Source: Carex sylvatica (taxonomy: Eukaryota; Streptophyta; Magnoliopsida; Poales; Cyperaceae). From it: DNA of 64,000 bases. The DNA lies in contig CAXKVR010000131.1 of assembly GCA_964058845.1 (NCBI GenBank), forward strand, positions 1-64,000, written 5' to 3'. The notes beneath the pieces were generated by a model, which saw only the letters and a program-made list of their open reading frames with translations, was not told where the DNA came from and made no database searches. Position numbers and translations under genes: made by a program. Positions 10,355-22,504 of this stretch are shown piece after piece. How positions within the stretch are numbered: the stretch's first letter is position 1; every line of letters starts with the position of its first letter.

Positions 10355-13084
10355 GGTTAAATGTTTCTTCTTCGTTTAGAAGTGAAGCTTAAATAGATAA
10401 GTGGCGAGCAGAGAATCTCATATGAGAAAGACAAAAAGGGAGTTCAACAAAGAGGAACAGTGAGTAAAATATTGACAGAGTTATTTTAACTTCATACAGC
10501 GCAAGAGCAGTATAACAAAATAATAATATATACGATTGGTGCGTTGCATAAAGTGAAATCAGCGTTGGACAAATCTTTACCCAATAGTGACGCCACGCCT
10601 GACGTACAAACTTGTTTGATTAATCGACCAGGTGACGTGGGCCCCACTGGACTGGTCAAAACTTGAAAAAAATTCTTATTAAAAAAATTGGATCGGTCAA
10701 AACGCAAAAACTTTGAAGCTCTCGTGAGTCGTGACTTTGGGTGGTGTAAATTAAGGGCTGTTGGGCACACAACTGTTTACGTAAAAAAAGAAAATTTATT
10801 CGGAGTGAATTTTTATTTTTCTATGCGTAAAATGTCTTGATTATTCAAATTGAATTCGAACTCAAGTTTATTTTTATTCCCACTTAACAGCCGAATAGAT
10901 TCTAAAATAAAAAATGATTTGTTCAAACTTTTGAATCGATAAAGTTTTTATCAATCTGTTTATGCATACAAAAATAGACATTTTCTTTCTTTATTAATAA
11001 TATTTTTTGTGAATAAAAACTTCTTGATTTATTTGGCCGGTAGCCCGAGAGAATTAGAGACCGGTGAGAAAATCGCTCATAACTCGTAATTCATTCGCTC
11101 ATAACTTGCTCATTAACGTAATAAACTAAAATGAGCAGATCTCAACTCGCTCATTAAGAATTAAGTTACATAAAATTATACCACTTCTATTCTCAAGTAG
11201 TTTTATTAATTATGTAGAAAGCATATTGTGTATATTGTAACATTAAGACATGCTGTTTGAGTTGATGAAAAAAAAATTCAAAATAATATGCAAAATAATA
11301 TGCAAATATTTTATCCTGTTTTATGTGGGTACCTGGAAGACATTATTGAAATTACTTAACTGGTAATTTATGATGCTTGTGTTTAGTTGCACAACTTGGC
11401 ATATTAATATGTTAATATTTTTTATTGGACGAATTAGCTATAACTTATCAATTTGTCTAGTTGTGAAACAAAAAACTCAAAGTAAAATTCAAAACTGTCT
11501 ATAGACTTGATTTCTTAATGAGTTGTGTAACGAGCACAGATACAGTTATTAACTCGGTATTGTCTTCTCCACTCGAGTTAACTCGTTCATTATTTTTTAT
11601 TTTTTAGGAAATATTAGAGGTCAAGCCATCCAGCTATTTAATACCCTTGTTATTACAACAAAATATTTTTCCTTCTAGATTTTGAACCAATAACCTCTCA
11701 CATAGAGACCATATGCCTTTGTCACTAGACCAAAAATTAATTCTTAACTGACTCATTAACCTATTAAACTGAGCATGAGCATACTTCAACTTGCTTGACC
11801 TCTAATCATTAAAAGCCCCCACGTACAGTTACCAGTACTTATCCGGGGACATTTGATCATAGCATCTACATCCCAGCAGCTCAAATGAGTTTCTAAATAA
11901 CTGTTAACTACTTTGTAGAAATTAAGGTCTCTAAGTTCTAACTCATATTTCTAAAATTAATTTTAGAGTTTCTATTAAGCTACATCAATAATAAATTAAA
12001 AATAAAAAATAATTTGAGCCAATTATTTGACTAGTATAGAGTTTATAAACAATTTCTTAATAAGAAATTTTTCTGCGTAATTTCTAAATAAAAAATTCTT
12101 TCACATTTTAGAAACTAGATTAGAAACTACTCTCATCATACTAGGATGTAGTCCAATACTTGTCGGACCAACCCTGATCTGATAAGCGTTCGCACTGTCC
12201 GATTAATTGATTTTTATAAATAAATCTGCACTATCAAATCCGTTAAATCTAAACAATATATTAATCGGACGCTTCGGGACCTGTTGAACCGATAATTGTG
12301 GAGGTAGAGAGTTGCATCGTTTTTATTTGTTTTCTTTTGCGCCTCTGAAGTGGAATCCGACGGGCGGGAATAATTCTCAATTAACATACCAATTTACATC
12401 ACCAAAATGTAAATCGACGCCTTAACAAATGATCTGACCCGTCCGTCCAATTCGCGTCTTTTAATCGTGCTATCAAAGGATTTAATATATATCGGGCCGC
12501 AATATGTCGTATTAAAATAGGAGCATATATTGGCTTCACCGAAAGTTACCTCCTCTCTGTATTAATTGGGATGACAATTTTGTGATTTTTGTTTTTTTCT
12601 GAAGTTATAGAACAAATTTACCTCCTCTGTATTAATTGTAATATAAATTATACTTGCTTCTGACCTAACTTTTTTTTTTTTTTTCAGAATATGCTTTTAT
12701 AGTTTTTTACTTACAAAAATATACTCACTGTTTAAATAATTATAAAATTATGCTCATGTTATAAACTTGAGCATGATATCACATTTCTTGAGTCGTGACC
12801 CCGCTTCTGATCGGCACGTAACTTAATCGGCAACAAATATATATATTTTGGCAAAATTAGGAAAAAAAATAATGAATAATGATTTCACTCATCCGCAAAA
12901 AATCGCTCCAAAATCATTCCGTACATGATTTGTTCTCTTCTTCTTTTTTTCTCACTCGAAAAAGAACAAATCCTGTAATTTGAAGAGTGAAAACTAAAAC
13001 GAAAAAAAAGGAACTCTCTAGTGTGAAATAGCATATTTTTTTAACATGAATCGTGGATATTTACAGGATTATATAGCATCTATA
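10355..13084. other. Intergenic region with promoter insert and AT-rich DNA
   Basis: 10459-10632 is an insert relative to the copy 1 promoter, bounded by GGAACAGTGAGT and GTGACGTGGGCCCCACTGG, which are adjacent in copy 1. From about 10800 to 13084 the DNA is AT-rich with only short open frames. 11040-11600 has repeated ACTCGCTCATTAA-like words suggestive of old transposon debris. I see no gene. Confidence 0.45.
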
Positions 13085-13295
13085 GGAAACAAATCTGCTG
13101 CGATCCGAATTGAATGAACAGTACTCTGAAATCTCTGCTTTTCTGAATCCAACTGTCGATTTATTTTGAGATGCGTGCACAAAAAAACTAGCTGTTTGAA
13201 GATGCGTGCACAGAAAAAGTTGAACGGTTAGATTTGAAAAAGCAGAGATTTTAGGGTACTGTTCATCAAATTCGGCTCGCAGCAGATTTCATTCC
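13085..13295. mobile_element. Mutator-type MITE with direct repeats, subfamily A
   Basis: Terminal inverted repeats of about 39 bp start GGAAACAAATCTGCTGCGAT on the left; the right complement starts GGAATGAAATCTGCTGCGAG. Both continue to GATGAACAGTA or AATGAACAGTA. The direct repeat AGCATCTATA flanks it at 13075-13084 and 13296-13305. The interior has the doubled word GATGCGTGCACA. The element of 211 bp is non-coding. Related to 44157-44368. Confidence 0.85.
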
Positions 13296-13436
13296 AGCAT
13301 CTATATAACTAAATCTATCACTTCACTTTGCTTGCATCACATGAAAGTAACACACGATCAAGCTATATGTTCTGAAAACAAAACCAATATACAACCCAGC
13401 AGATGCAAACAGAAATCAGGTCAAAGAATACAAGTG

Positions 13437-16400
13437 TCAACATGTGTGGTGCCTACCCATTTCATTACTGGCTTGGGAACTGGAGAGCTTCTTAAGAGAC
13501 CGGTACTGGAGGCGTACACTTTCTCCAGTGTCAAGAATCTTTAGAAGAAACCTGTACAACTCGGGTGATTTTAAAAATGCTCAATGTACGAGTACTGGAT
13601 CAATATTGGCCTAATGTTCGAGCAATATATTAGCTGTAACTTCTGAGTATAATAACCTTCCCAGAAAATTAATTGGCTGGTACCAAATGAGGTGATCGAT
13701 AAGAACAATTAAATTGTTACAGCTTGAATATGGTTGGAATTCCTTCATCTTTTTAAAAAGTAGTCGGGAACGAGAGAATAATTACCAGCCATTTAAGCAC
13801 TGTGATGTAATAATGGCTTCCCTTCCTACAAATTTCTCTGGTGTCCTCCTGTTACCCTGAAAATGTTTCTTTATGGTAATTTTCTCCCTTGTTCCACAAA
13901 TGGATTGCTATTTAAGTTTCCAACACCAACTGAATTGAGAATTAAGTTAAAATTAAATCGACAATGTACCAAAAAAGTTTCATATCATGTTACCCACTAC
14001 ATTTATTTGCAGCCTTGCAACCAGCATATAGATATAAATGGCTTGATTTTAAAACCTTGGGAGTCAAAACCAAAACAAGCATGGCTTCATTCTTAGTTCA
14101 ATTTGGGCTTTTATACTAAAAAAAATTGCTAGGACTCGAGACAAGAAGACAAAAAGAAAGGAGCTTTCTCCATCGAACTAGCCAAACAGACCTGTCTTTG
14201 CAAATAATTCAATGTTGGTGTTAGACTCGTGAGAAATATTGGATGCAGCAGATACAACCATAAATTACATTTCTTAGTCAGTGTTTAGATGTAACCAAGT
14301 TAATCCCTAATTCATTCATAAAATTCCAAGCAAGCAAAACACAAATTTAACAAAAGGGCAGATGTAAGTCTGGGCACACAGTACCAGACTCACAGCAAAT
14401 TATGAGATATTTGTTACCTTGATCAAAACTTTCTCATTTACTGAAAAAGGAAAGTGAGCTCCTTGAAAGAACTGAAAGCCACTTAAATCAGCAGATGTCT
14501 CGCTATTGTCCTAAAAATTGTATAACAATTAGAAAAGAAAATTACCAAATTATAAAATTTACAGAGAATTCTATACAAAAAGTAATGTACTTTGCCAAAG
14601 TGCCTCATTGAATTTATTTGTTCTCCTTCCTCTCTCCTACGCTTTCTTAAATTGGCAATGTGGTCTAGTCGCATTCCATTCTCAACCTTTACAACTGTTG
14701 CTGCTGCTCTCAGAGCTTCATAAGAAACGACATATTTAGTAAAAATATTATTCAAAGTAGAAGCTACTTTATAACCGACAAGACTTACCGATGTTCGGAA
14801 TGAGAGATTCAGGTTCTATTTCTGCATTGCAAATTGCACATTTAGCCTGAATTGCAAAATAAAAACATATAAATTACCAAGTGAACTCCATAGTAAATAT
14901 CTGAAACTTCTTTTATAACAACATACATTTAATACTTAAAATCAAGCTTTAGTAATAATTTTGGAGTATATACCATTTCAATAACTTTTTTTAGTGTTTG
15001 ACCCCCGAAAGAATGTCCACAGGAGACAACCATGGCATCTTCAAGGAATGCACCACTACAAAAATAGTAAAAACGGCAAAAAATTAACAAATCACTACTT
15101 CATCAAAGGGGCAAAATATGGGAAACAAATAGTAGAGTCAAATAGATCTAAGGCTTCTCAATAATTGTCATCTCAGATTCAATGTTGTACAGCCACTCCA
15201 CAACATTAAAAAACAGGACAGCATTGTACCACGCTATTTAACAACATTGAAAGCCATTATATCTTTCAAATCTTTCCTTAGTTAGGTTGTTGTTCAACAG
15301 TAAACTGCACAAATCAAGTTAAGGCTGAGTTGGGAACAATTACAAATTTTGGCTAATAGAAGCTTAATAATGGTTAATTGGATGAAACTAACCAGTCTAT
15401 AATTGTGTTTTCACAAACTAACACAGTTAACAATGAGAAAAATAATGAACTTACGATGAAGAATCCGAGAGTACACCAAGCAACGATGGTTCTCTTGGGA
15501 GATTTGTGTGACTTTCCTGCCACCCAATATTGAAATAGAAGATGCGATTTCAAACAAAATGATCATACGCAAAGTAAGAGCGGGTAAAATCATAAAAGAA
15601 ATTCATCTTACAGGTGTTTTTTCGGGCTGGTTTGAAACCATGTCATCCTCCACTGACAATTCATCTGTAAGTTGACTAGCAGATATTGGCTGATAACTCT
15701 GGGGAATGCAATGGCCGACTGAAATTATTCTAGAACAGTCTAGTACAGCATTGGATTTTGGCATGAGCTTAAACATGAGCGATGCCCTGCCAAAATTAGG
15801 TATAGTTCACAAATTATGTACCTAAGTCCCAAATAGATCCAGCTATGCAAAGTTGCATACAAACACCAACGTTGACAAGGTACTGGTAGCACTACGGTCC
15901 TTGGATTCAAAGTTCAAATTGGTAGAAGCAATATATGATGTAAAGGTACAGAATAAATAAAGGATTAAGGATTTAATTGCAACAATACCAGCACCACTAA
16001 ATTCTTGTCCCTACTGGCTCTTTCGACTGGTCTTTTTGCTTTTAGAATTTTATTTAACTAGCCCAAGTACACTTAACACAAGCTTAATCTAACAATCGTT
16101 TGATCTTTCTCTTACCATACTAATGAGGACCTCACTACAGTATCATCAAGCCAATACCAGGAACTGACATTTCTAAAGCTAAATCAAAACTTGAAGAAAG
16201 TTCTACCTTGAAATGGTACTTGAGGTACTACAACTGTCACCCGTAGAAGTGCGGTACAAGGGAGCTGGTCTTAGACCAGCAGTACAATGGCTGAGTGCCT
16301 TTCCAGTAAGTAACAGCAGGTTACCAGGTCCCATATCAGCATCTGCTAAGTACCAATGACCATTTGGATCACAGACCTATCAGAGAAATAGCTAATTAAA

Positions 16401-18317
16401 ATAATTTTAGGAATACATCCACCACACTGTAAAGAAAGTCAGAAATAACTAGGTTTGAGTAGCAAAGTACACTTGATTTAAGCCCTTTTCCCTTCCTTTT
16501 TCCTAACATATGGCCTACTTGGTATCTTATTATATGATTGAGATTAAAACTGGAGATAGACGCCTAAAACATATCAGGGATAAATTGAAGCAAAATAGGA
16601 GTTCAATTGAGATGAGGCCGGCGTAATTTCATAGCTGCAACCAACTGAGGCCAACTGAGGCTTAATGGGCCATAACTAGACACTAGACGACCATTTGAGG
16701 AAAGAGTTTGATCCCCCAAAATTTAAAAAAAGAAGTGGGATATTTTAAGGGTTCTATACATACTTAAAGACCTTGCTATCCACCATATGAAGGTTGTGGG
16801 CAGATTACAATACTAAATATAGACAATTTATCTAAAATATTACAAATGCCAACAAATATTACCTGAATACCAGGGTGATCTGAGACAATTAATGTCACAA
16901 AACCCTTCTCAATTTCATCAATAGTACATCTGTCAGGCATTTTCCCATTTGGCACTTGACAGTTGGAAAATGCTGCAACCAGGCGTGACGATGAGACCTC
17001 ATTAGCAGACAATGGGGTGTCATCAAGCAAATCACTAAATGCACTGACAGAAGCATCGAAAGTGGAAATAAGAGATATAATAAGGTAAATTATTAATTCA
17101 GCCTCCAAGTATCGTTCGATTAATGGTAACTGTTCCCGATTCATATTTTGTCGCAGTTAATTACTTTTTAACTAGTTTGTCATTTAGCTGCTTAATTGAG
17201 CTAGATAACAAAAGGGAAAAAAAAATGCACTTTGATCTATATCCACCTATTTTCTGTCATTCTTTTGATAGAACATTTCTGATATTCCAATGCTGCTACA
17301 AACTGACTACCCTATATCACAACTAAAAAAATCAAAAGCTGACATTTTAAAAAAAAATTAATAGAAATTGAAATTCTTACTCAGTACGAAGTCGAAGATG
17401 GCGAGCAATGGCAGAAAGTGCAATGCGGGCTGCTTTACCCAAATGTCTAAAAACCTCACTCATACAAGGAGGATAAATATCTCCATCCTCTAAAGATCTA
17501 ATGATAATAACAAAGGAAAATAGTCGAAGATGTATTATCTAAATTTAACCATCTATACAAGATAATAGTAACTCTTTTTATTCATAATTATCTGGATAAA
17601 TGATTTTTCAGTAAGCAGCATCTTATCATTGCCAAAACCGGAAAGTCAACCTATTTCGAACACAATATACCCAATTTTGAAATATTCAAATTAGACATTC
17701 CAATTTTTTTGGTCCAATTAGAGTTTGGCTTTGAATATACTGTAACTGTAACATGTATTGTATATCCTTGAATCATCTCAATATTAACATAAAAGCCAGA
17801 CAGAATTCACTCATAAGGCATTCAATAAATGGCTAGTAAGAAGGTTAAACTGAATCATTTCAAATCATCAATTCATAGATCGAATTTGATCACACAAGTA
17901 CCTCCCAGCGCGGTAAATATAAACCCCTCGGCTTCGCTTCCCTCCTCCCGTCATCAATCCCTGTTCCTTAGCCTTGAAAAACATTCGTACCGATTCCAGT
18001 GCGCACCGCATCACCGCCACATCCTCTCCAGTGCCAACGAGCTCGATCACCGCTGCATTGTGCCTCGTGAGTGATGAAGAGAGAGCATCCACTGCTTTTT
18101 GATAAGCCGACGAACATGCTCCTTCATAAGGAGCGATATCGGAGAGCTTGATCCGAGTCAATGGAGGGGGAGGGGAAGGAGAAGGAGAGGATGGAGATGG
18201 GGTGGCATGAGGTAGGAGGTTAAAGGAGATATGGGATTGGAGACGCGGGGAGGAGAGAGAGGGGATTGAATTAGGTGGAGGTGTCGGTGTCGGCGGCAGA
18301 GGTGGCGGAGCGTTCAT
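13437..18317 (-). CDS. U-box protein with N-terminal oxygenase-like (IPNS/2OG-type) region, 551 aa
   Basis: Twelve exons join in phase: 18317-17902, 17497-17381, 17034-16863, 16376-16207, 15786-15612, 15516-15455, 15055-14974, 14846-14789, 14715-14591, 14510-14418, 13856-13786 and 13551-13437. They total 1656 bp. A proline-rich start (about residues 1-55) precedes a region resembling isopenicillin-N-synthase/2OG oxygenases (FVTLIVSDHPGIQVCDPNG, then GNLLLLTGKALSHCTAGLRP). The U-box follows at about residues 371-425 (GAFLEDAMVVSCGHSFGGQT, AKCAICNAEIEPESLIPNIA), then a basic helix and a short C-terminal domain (GNRRTPEKFVGREAIITSQC). U-boxes recruit E2 enzymes for ubiquitination. The oxygenase part seems to lack the HxD iron motif, so it may be a scaffold (inference). 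I place it with the plant PUB62/63-type group from memory. Confidence 0.88.
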
Positions 18318-19438
18318 TGATTGGTTATGGAGTGAGAGTTAGTCGGAGCATTTTTCGAGCTTATAGTTGTTAGGCGAGAAAGACCCGAATTGGGAACGGG
18401 CTCAAAATGGCACCGGCTCCGTCACACAAACTGTGACAGCTTTTATTTTATGAGAAATTTATGTAGAGGATATTTATTTATACAGTTTTGTGTAATATGA
18501 TATACATTTTTGTGAATACTAACTATTTAAAATAATTAATGGTTGTATTTTGAAAGATTTATTTTCTAGCTTTAATTAGTTTTGAAAGATCTATTCTGAT
18601 ATCGGCTCCGTCACACGATACTGATATGTGTATCGGTTATGTATTATACATGTGTCGCTTATATGTTGTAAAAAGGGTTTTTAATGGCTGTTTAATTTTT
18701 AATAGAGAATTTTTAATCAGTAATATTTTTCGATTAATTAGTCATTTTACTGTTTAATCGTTAGTATATTCTTGTTTATTTTAATTTATTTTAGTGAATA
18801 TTTATTTTTCACTACGTCCGTCGTAAATATTTTAAGATACTTTAATTGTATAAAATGAAAATATATTAAGGGGTCTTAAAAATGAAATAAGACAAACATT
18901 TCTAGCAATAAAAGACAAACATTTCTAGCGATAAAGTAAGATTGAAATATCAAATTTCTTATTTTTTATCACTACTTATTCTTATTACTCTACATTCTAA
19001 TATAATGTACGGGGATAATTTGATCTTCTTATTCAATACAATTTCCTCTGCTTACTTCTCAATTATCAAACACAATTATTTTAAAATTATTTAGTATCTA
19101 TTTCAATTTTTTTTTTTTTTTAAACTTTTACAATTTTAAAAAAATAGTAAATAATATTTATACATTAAGTACTAAACCAAAACATCACTTGGCAAAATTT
19201 CATAGGAAATTAACAAGTACAAGAGCTAAATTTGATTTAGAGACAAAAGACAAGATAGAAAAAGAAGGTGAATTTGAAATTCAGATAAAGAATTCTGACT
19301 ATAAATATTACAAGTCAAAGCTTGTCAATTAAGCAGAATGCAATTGAAGCAAGTTCACTAAACAAAACATGATCTCTAATCTTGGAATTTCACAACAGAG
19401 AGGCAAAACTAAAGAACATTTTTTGAAACCTTAATTAA
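18318..19438. other. Intergenic: U-box gene promoter and AT-rich DNA
   Basis: The near 100 bp are the leader and promoter of the U-box gene on the minus strand. The word CGGCTCCGTCACAC occurs at about 18415 and again at about 18603, which hints at a small repeat element, but I could not define its ends. The remainder is AT-rich with no supported gene. Confidence 0.4.
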
Positions 19439-19747
19439 TTAAATTTCGCCTTCATTGTCCATAATAAATCTGAATTTGCGCCTTCCCTTAGACTTGTTTT
19501 TCGACTTCAAGGCCGGAACCTGGCGGCAGGATACGCACATCTGCTTGCAGCATTTCCCGGTGAATTTTGAGTGGTTGGTCGGTTTCGTCGACACCTTTGA
19601 GAACACTCCGGCAACTGGGATGCTGATCGGTTTATTATTCTTCATGGTTCTTGTTTGATGATCTCCCGATGCATCGATATCTACACAAGGCTCTGATATG
19701 ACGAGATGGGTACAGACGTACCCGTGTTGCCAGCCCTCGCGTCGCAT
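19439..19747 (-). CDS. Small basic Cys-containing plant protein, 102 aa (left paralogue)
   Basis: The single-exon frame begins MRREGWQHGYVCTHLVI and has a conserved core PTNHSKFTGKCCKQMCVSCR followed by a Lys/Ser-rich stretch and KFRFIMD. Its paralogue at 61386-61706 is collinear over the whole length, including MRREG(W/R)QHGYVCTH and the core, which argues strongly that both are real genes. The NHSKFTGKC...C..C pattern recalls a small land-plant family of unknown function with a Cys cluster. I know no confirmed biochemical role. The upstream flank is also shared with the paralogue in inverted orientation: AACTTGGCAACCACGCATAC on the right reads as the complement here. Confidence 0.75.
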   Translation of the reverse strand: MRREGWQHGYVCTHLVISEPCVDIDASGDHQTRTMKNNKPISIPVAGVFSKVSTKPTNHSKFTGKCCKQMCVSCRQVPALKSKNKSKGRRKFRFIMDNEGEI

Positions 19748-21115
19748 TGCTTAAGAGAAGTAGGTAGGTAGCTAGATGATGGATGGTTGATTTTGGAGGA
19801 TGGAATTTAGTTGTCAAGTATTTATGTATTTCAGTATGCGTGGTTGCCAAGTTCCTGCGTGATGGCCAAGTAAATTGATAAGTATTTTATTTAATTTGGT
19901 AAATTAAATGAAGAGGGGATCTGGCATTGACGAATGTTGAAGGTAGTTGCCGAGATAGGTTGGTTGGTCAACAACATTGCTTATTTCTCAGTCAAACCCT
20001 GTTTCACCATTGGCAAGGGTACCAATCCATGGATTAATTTCTCTCTCCAATGGTAAAGTAATCAAATTGAGAATTGTTGAAGAGGTCAGGAAGAGGCTTG
20101 TTGCAACTGCAACAGCTTCATGTTTAGGGGTTTTATATTTCATATTTGACTTCAACTTTCATTCTCTTTTTCTTTCTTTAAATTTAGATGCTTGTTTGAG
20201 TTGAGCTTGACATTTTTCTAGGGAGACAAGTAGTGGGCATGAGAAAGCCTAGCTAGCTGGAGAGAAAGTATGGACACATAGGGAGGGGTATTTTTGCCAA
20301 TTCAATATTTAATATAATTAGAAAAAGGAGAGTTTAATTGATAAAAGGGGATAAAAGAAATAATGTAAAGTTTTCGTAAGAATATTGGATATTATGTTGT
20401 TTTGATGAGAAAATTAGCTATTAAAGGGATGGGCTAAGGACTAAGGTAGTAAGGTGTTTCATAAAGTACATATTATTGGATAATTTGCGCTCTTTCGTAC
20501 TATATATTTTAAAGGTCTGGATAGCCAATTCTCTTGTACTATTTTAAAAGTCTCAATAGCGGATTAGAATTGTTCAACGTAATTTTCATATTAAAATGCA
20601 CTTTAAAATCAAATTTTACACTTTTTTTTAAAAATATTTTATTATGATTTTAGAATATTTGAAAATTAACATATTTTAATTGTCTAGAATTTTTATAAAA
20701 ATAGTGATTTTTAAAAATTCTAAAAAAATAATAAATCTAATAAAAAAAAGTAAAATATCCTTCAAACAAAGATCATATAGAGTGATTCAGATCAGCTATT
20801 TGAAGTTTGAAAACAAAAAAAATTACGTAAACATAGTATCTGTGTTTATAAAGGACCTTAGTACATTCCATTATTAAATTAAACAAACGGAAATATTGTT
20901 TTACGATTGTGGATTAACCTTGATTTAATGCAGACAATTTAATATATTTTTTGGTCAAATTTGTACCTTTTTTTGACTAACCAATTAATATCAATGAAGA
21001 TTTATGAATTAACCTTTTTTTTTTTTCTTCTAACCAAATAGATAATTTCCTATCGCTTAGTTCAGAAGTCAATAATCATTAAAGACAATAAAATACATAT
21101 TAAGAGCATATTCTT
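19748..21115. other. Upstream flank of the small protein gene, partly duplicated near 61 kb
   Basis: 19750-19905 and about 20900-21100 are homologous in inverted orientation to 61225-61385 and about 60840-61085. Between them, about 19910-20890 has no clear counterpart on the right, so an insertion here or a deletion there is implied. No gene was supported. A 75-residue open frame at 19977 is not conserved. Confidence 0.55.
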
Positions 21116-21400
21116 TATGCATCATAAAAAAGAGAGGAGGATCTAATTACGCTATTTTTTGGTGACATCGGATTACATCTTATATTTTTAAAGTCTAAAC
21201 AGTCGATCCAAATCATTCAACATGATGGATATATTAAAATGTGCTTGCAGATCAAATTTTATATTTTTTTGAATTTTTTTACTATTTATTAAGTTGGATA
21301 CAAAAATTCAATGGTCAGAATATAACGATTTTGTTAATTACTTAATAAATAGTAAAAAAAATTGAAAAATTATGAAATTTGATTCATTATTTGAGTTTCT
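21116..21400. mobile_element. Non-autonomous repeat, second copy of the 7262-7565 element
   Basis: Shared ordered segments with 7262-7565 include TTTTTTGGTGACA, AAACAGTCGATCCAAA and TTAAAATGTGCTTGCAGATC. It is non-coding and AT-rich. It sits just beyond the duplicated flank of the small protein gene. Confidence 0.55.
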
Positions 21401-22094
21401 GCAGCTTCTTATGTTACTGTTGTTGTTTTCAGGCTAATTGATCACACTCTTAACCATCTACAGCACTATTTTGTCTATATTAAAAAAGAAAACATTACCC
21501 AAATAATTTTGGGAAAGGTGGGCTCTCATAAATCAGTGATACATTTCCATATTATAAAATCTATATAGCACAGAAATTTCTAGAGTCATGCCGTGTGCAT
21601 GTTCTACATGAATTTGACACTAGTGTTCATTAGAAATTTATTTTCAAAAAAATACGTATAATATTGAACTCCAAAACTAATTCAATTTCATTGACTTTTA
21701 TACTCTGCTGTTAGTATTTCTCGCTCAATTTGAGAACAATTTGGCGAAAGCCTCACCCGAGCTAACCGCTGGTGATATTTTGACTAGCTTATGAGCACCA
21801 ATTACCAGAATTACCACAAAAAAATTAATGTGTTTCCGTAATATTTTGACTCTACATCACGCTTCAAGTACGAAAATGGCAAAAATCTAGTTGATGTTTC
21901 ACTTGCCAAAATGCCAAATTAACATGAATAGTAATTATCTGAATAGTAAGAAACTCAATTGTAATTGACAGAACAAAAATATTACATTAAAATCATTCCT
22001 TTTGCAATCGTACTGCATGTCCCACATATCAACAAAAAAAAAGGAAATTAAGAAACAGGAAGTAAAAAAGAAACCAATCAAGAAACAATAAAAA
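21401..22094. other. AT-rich intergenic DNA outside the palindrome
   Basis: I see no gene here. The similarity to the right arm of the palindrome fades out at about 22095, so this segment is unique relative to that duplication. Confidence 0.4.
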
Positions 22095-22150
22095 CTAAGG
22101 CAACAAGAAACAATAAACAATAAAAACAGTCCAGTAAATCTTGCAAATCA

Positions 22151-22504
22151 ATGGTACCGCAACACCTCAGCGGACAGATCTACAACGGAATGTGCCCCAT
22201 GCTCTCCAGTTGCTCCTGCCAGGGTCTTCTCTGGTTCTGATGATGCGGACCCTACTTCCCAGTGATTAAACTCTTCAGCGAACTCAGACAAGAAATTAAA
22301 TGAAGTCCCAACCTTCAACGCTTCTATTTTTAAATTCCTTCTGACCTGGCGCGTGACCGTACCAGCTGCAGCTTCTTCTTCTTCTTCGTGATAATTAACG
22401 TAGTCAAAATCGACTCGTTCGTTCTCGGATCCAATTTGGGATCGTAACACAGAGTTATTGGCATGTATGCTAGTTACCGTACAAATTGGAAACTTCCGAA
22501 GCAC
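22151..22504 (-). CDS. Unrecognised acidic C-terminal exon or ORF, left-arm copy
   Basis: This open frame runs to a stop with residues such as NSVLRSQIGSENERVDFDYV, an acidic EEEEE stretch, VGTSFNFLSEFAEEFNHWEV and the end DLSAEVLRYH. No ATG opens it; the first in-frame initiator-like codon is GTG, so it is either a terminal exon or a fragment. In the right arm the same stretch (33730-33960) has lost about 150 bp and is out of frame. I do not recognise a family, and the coding status is uncertain. Confidence 0.35.

Noticed and set aside
17829..18074. 81-codon plus-strand frame
   Set aside because: It is antisense to exon 1 of the U-box gene, which is supported by twelve in-phase exons.
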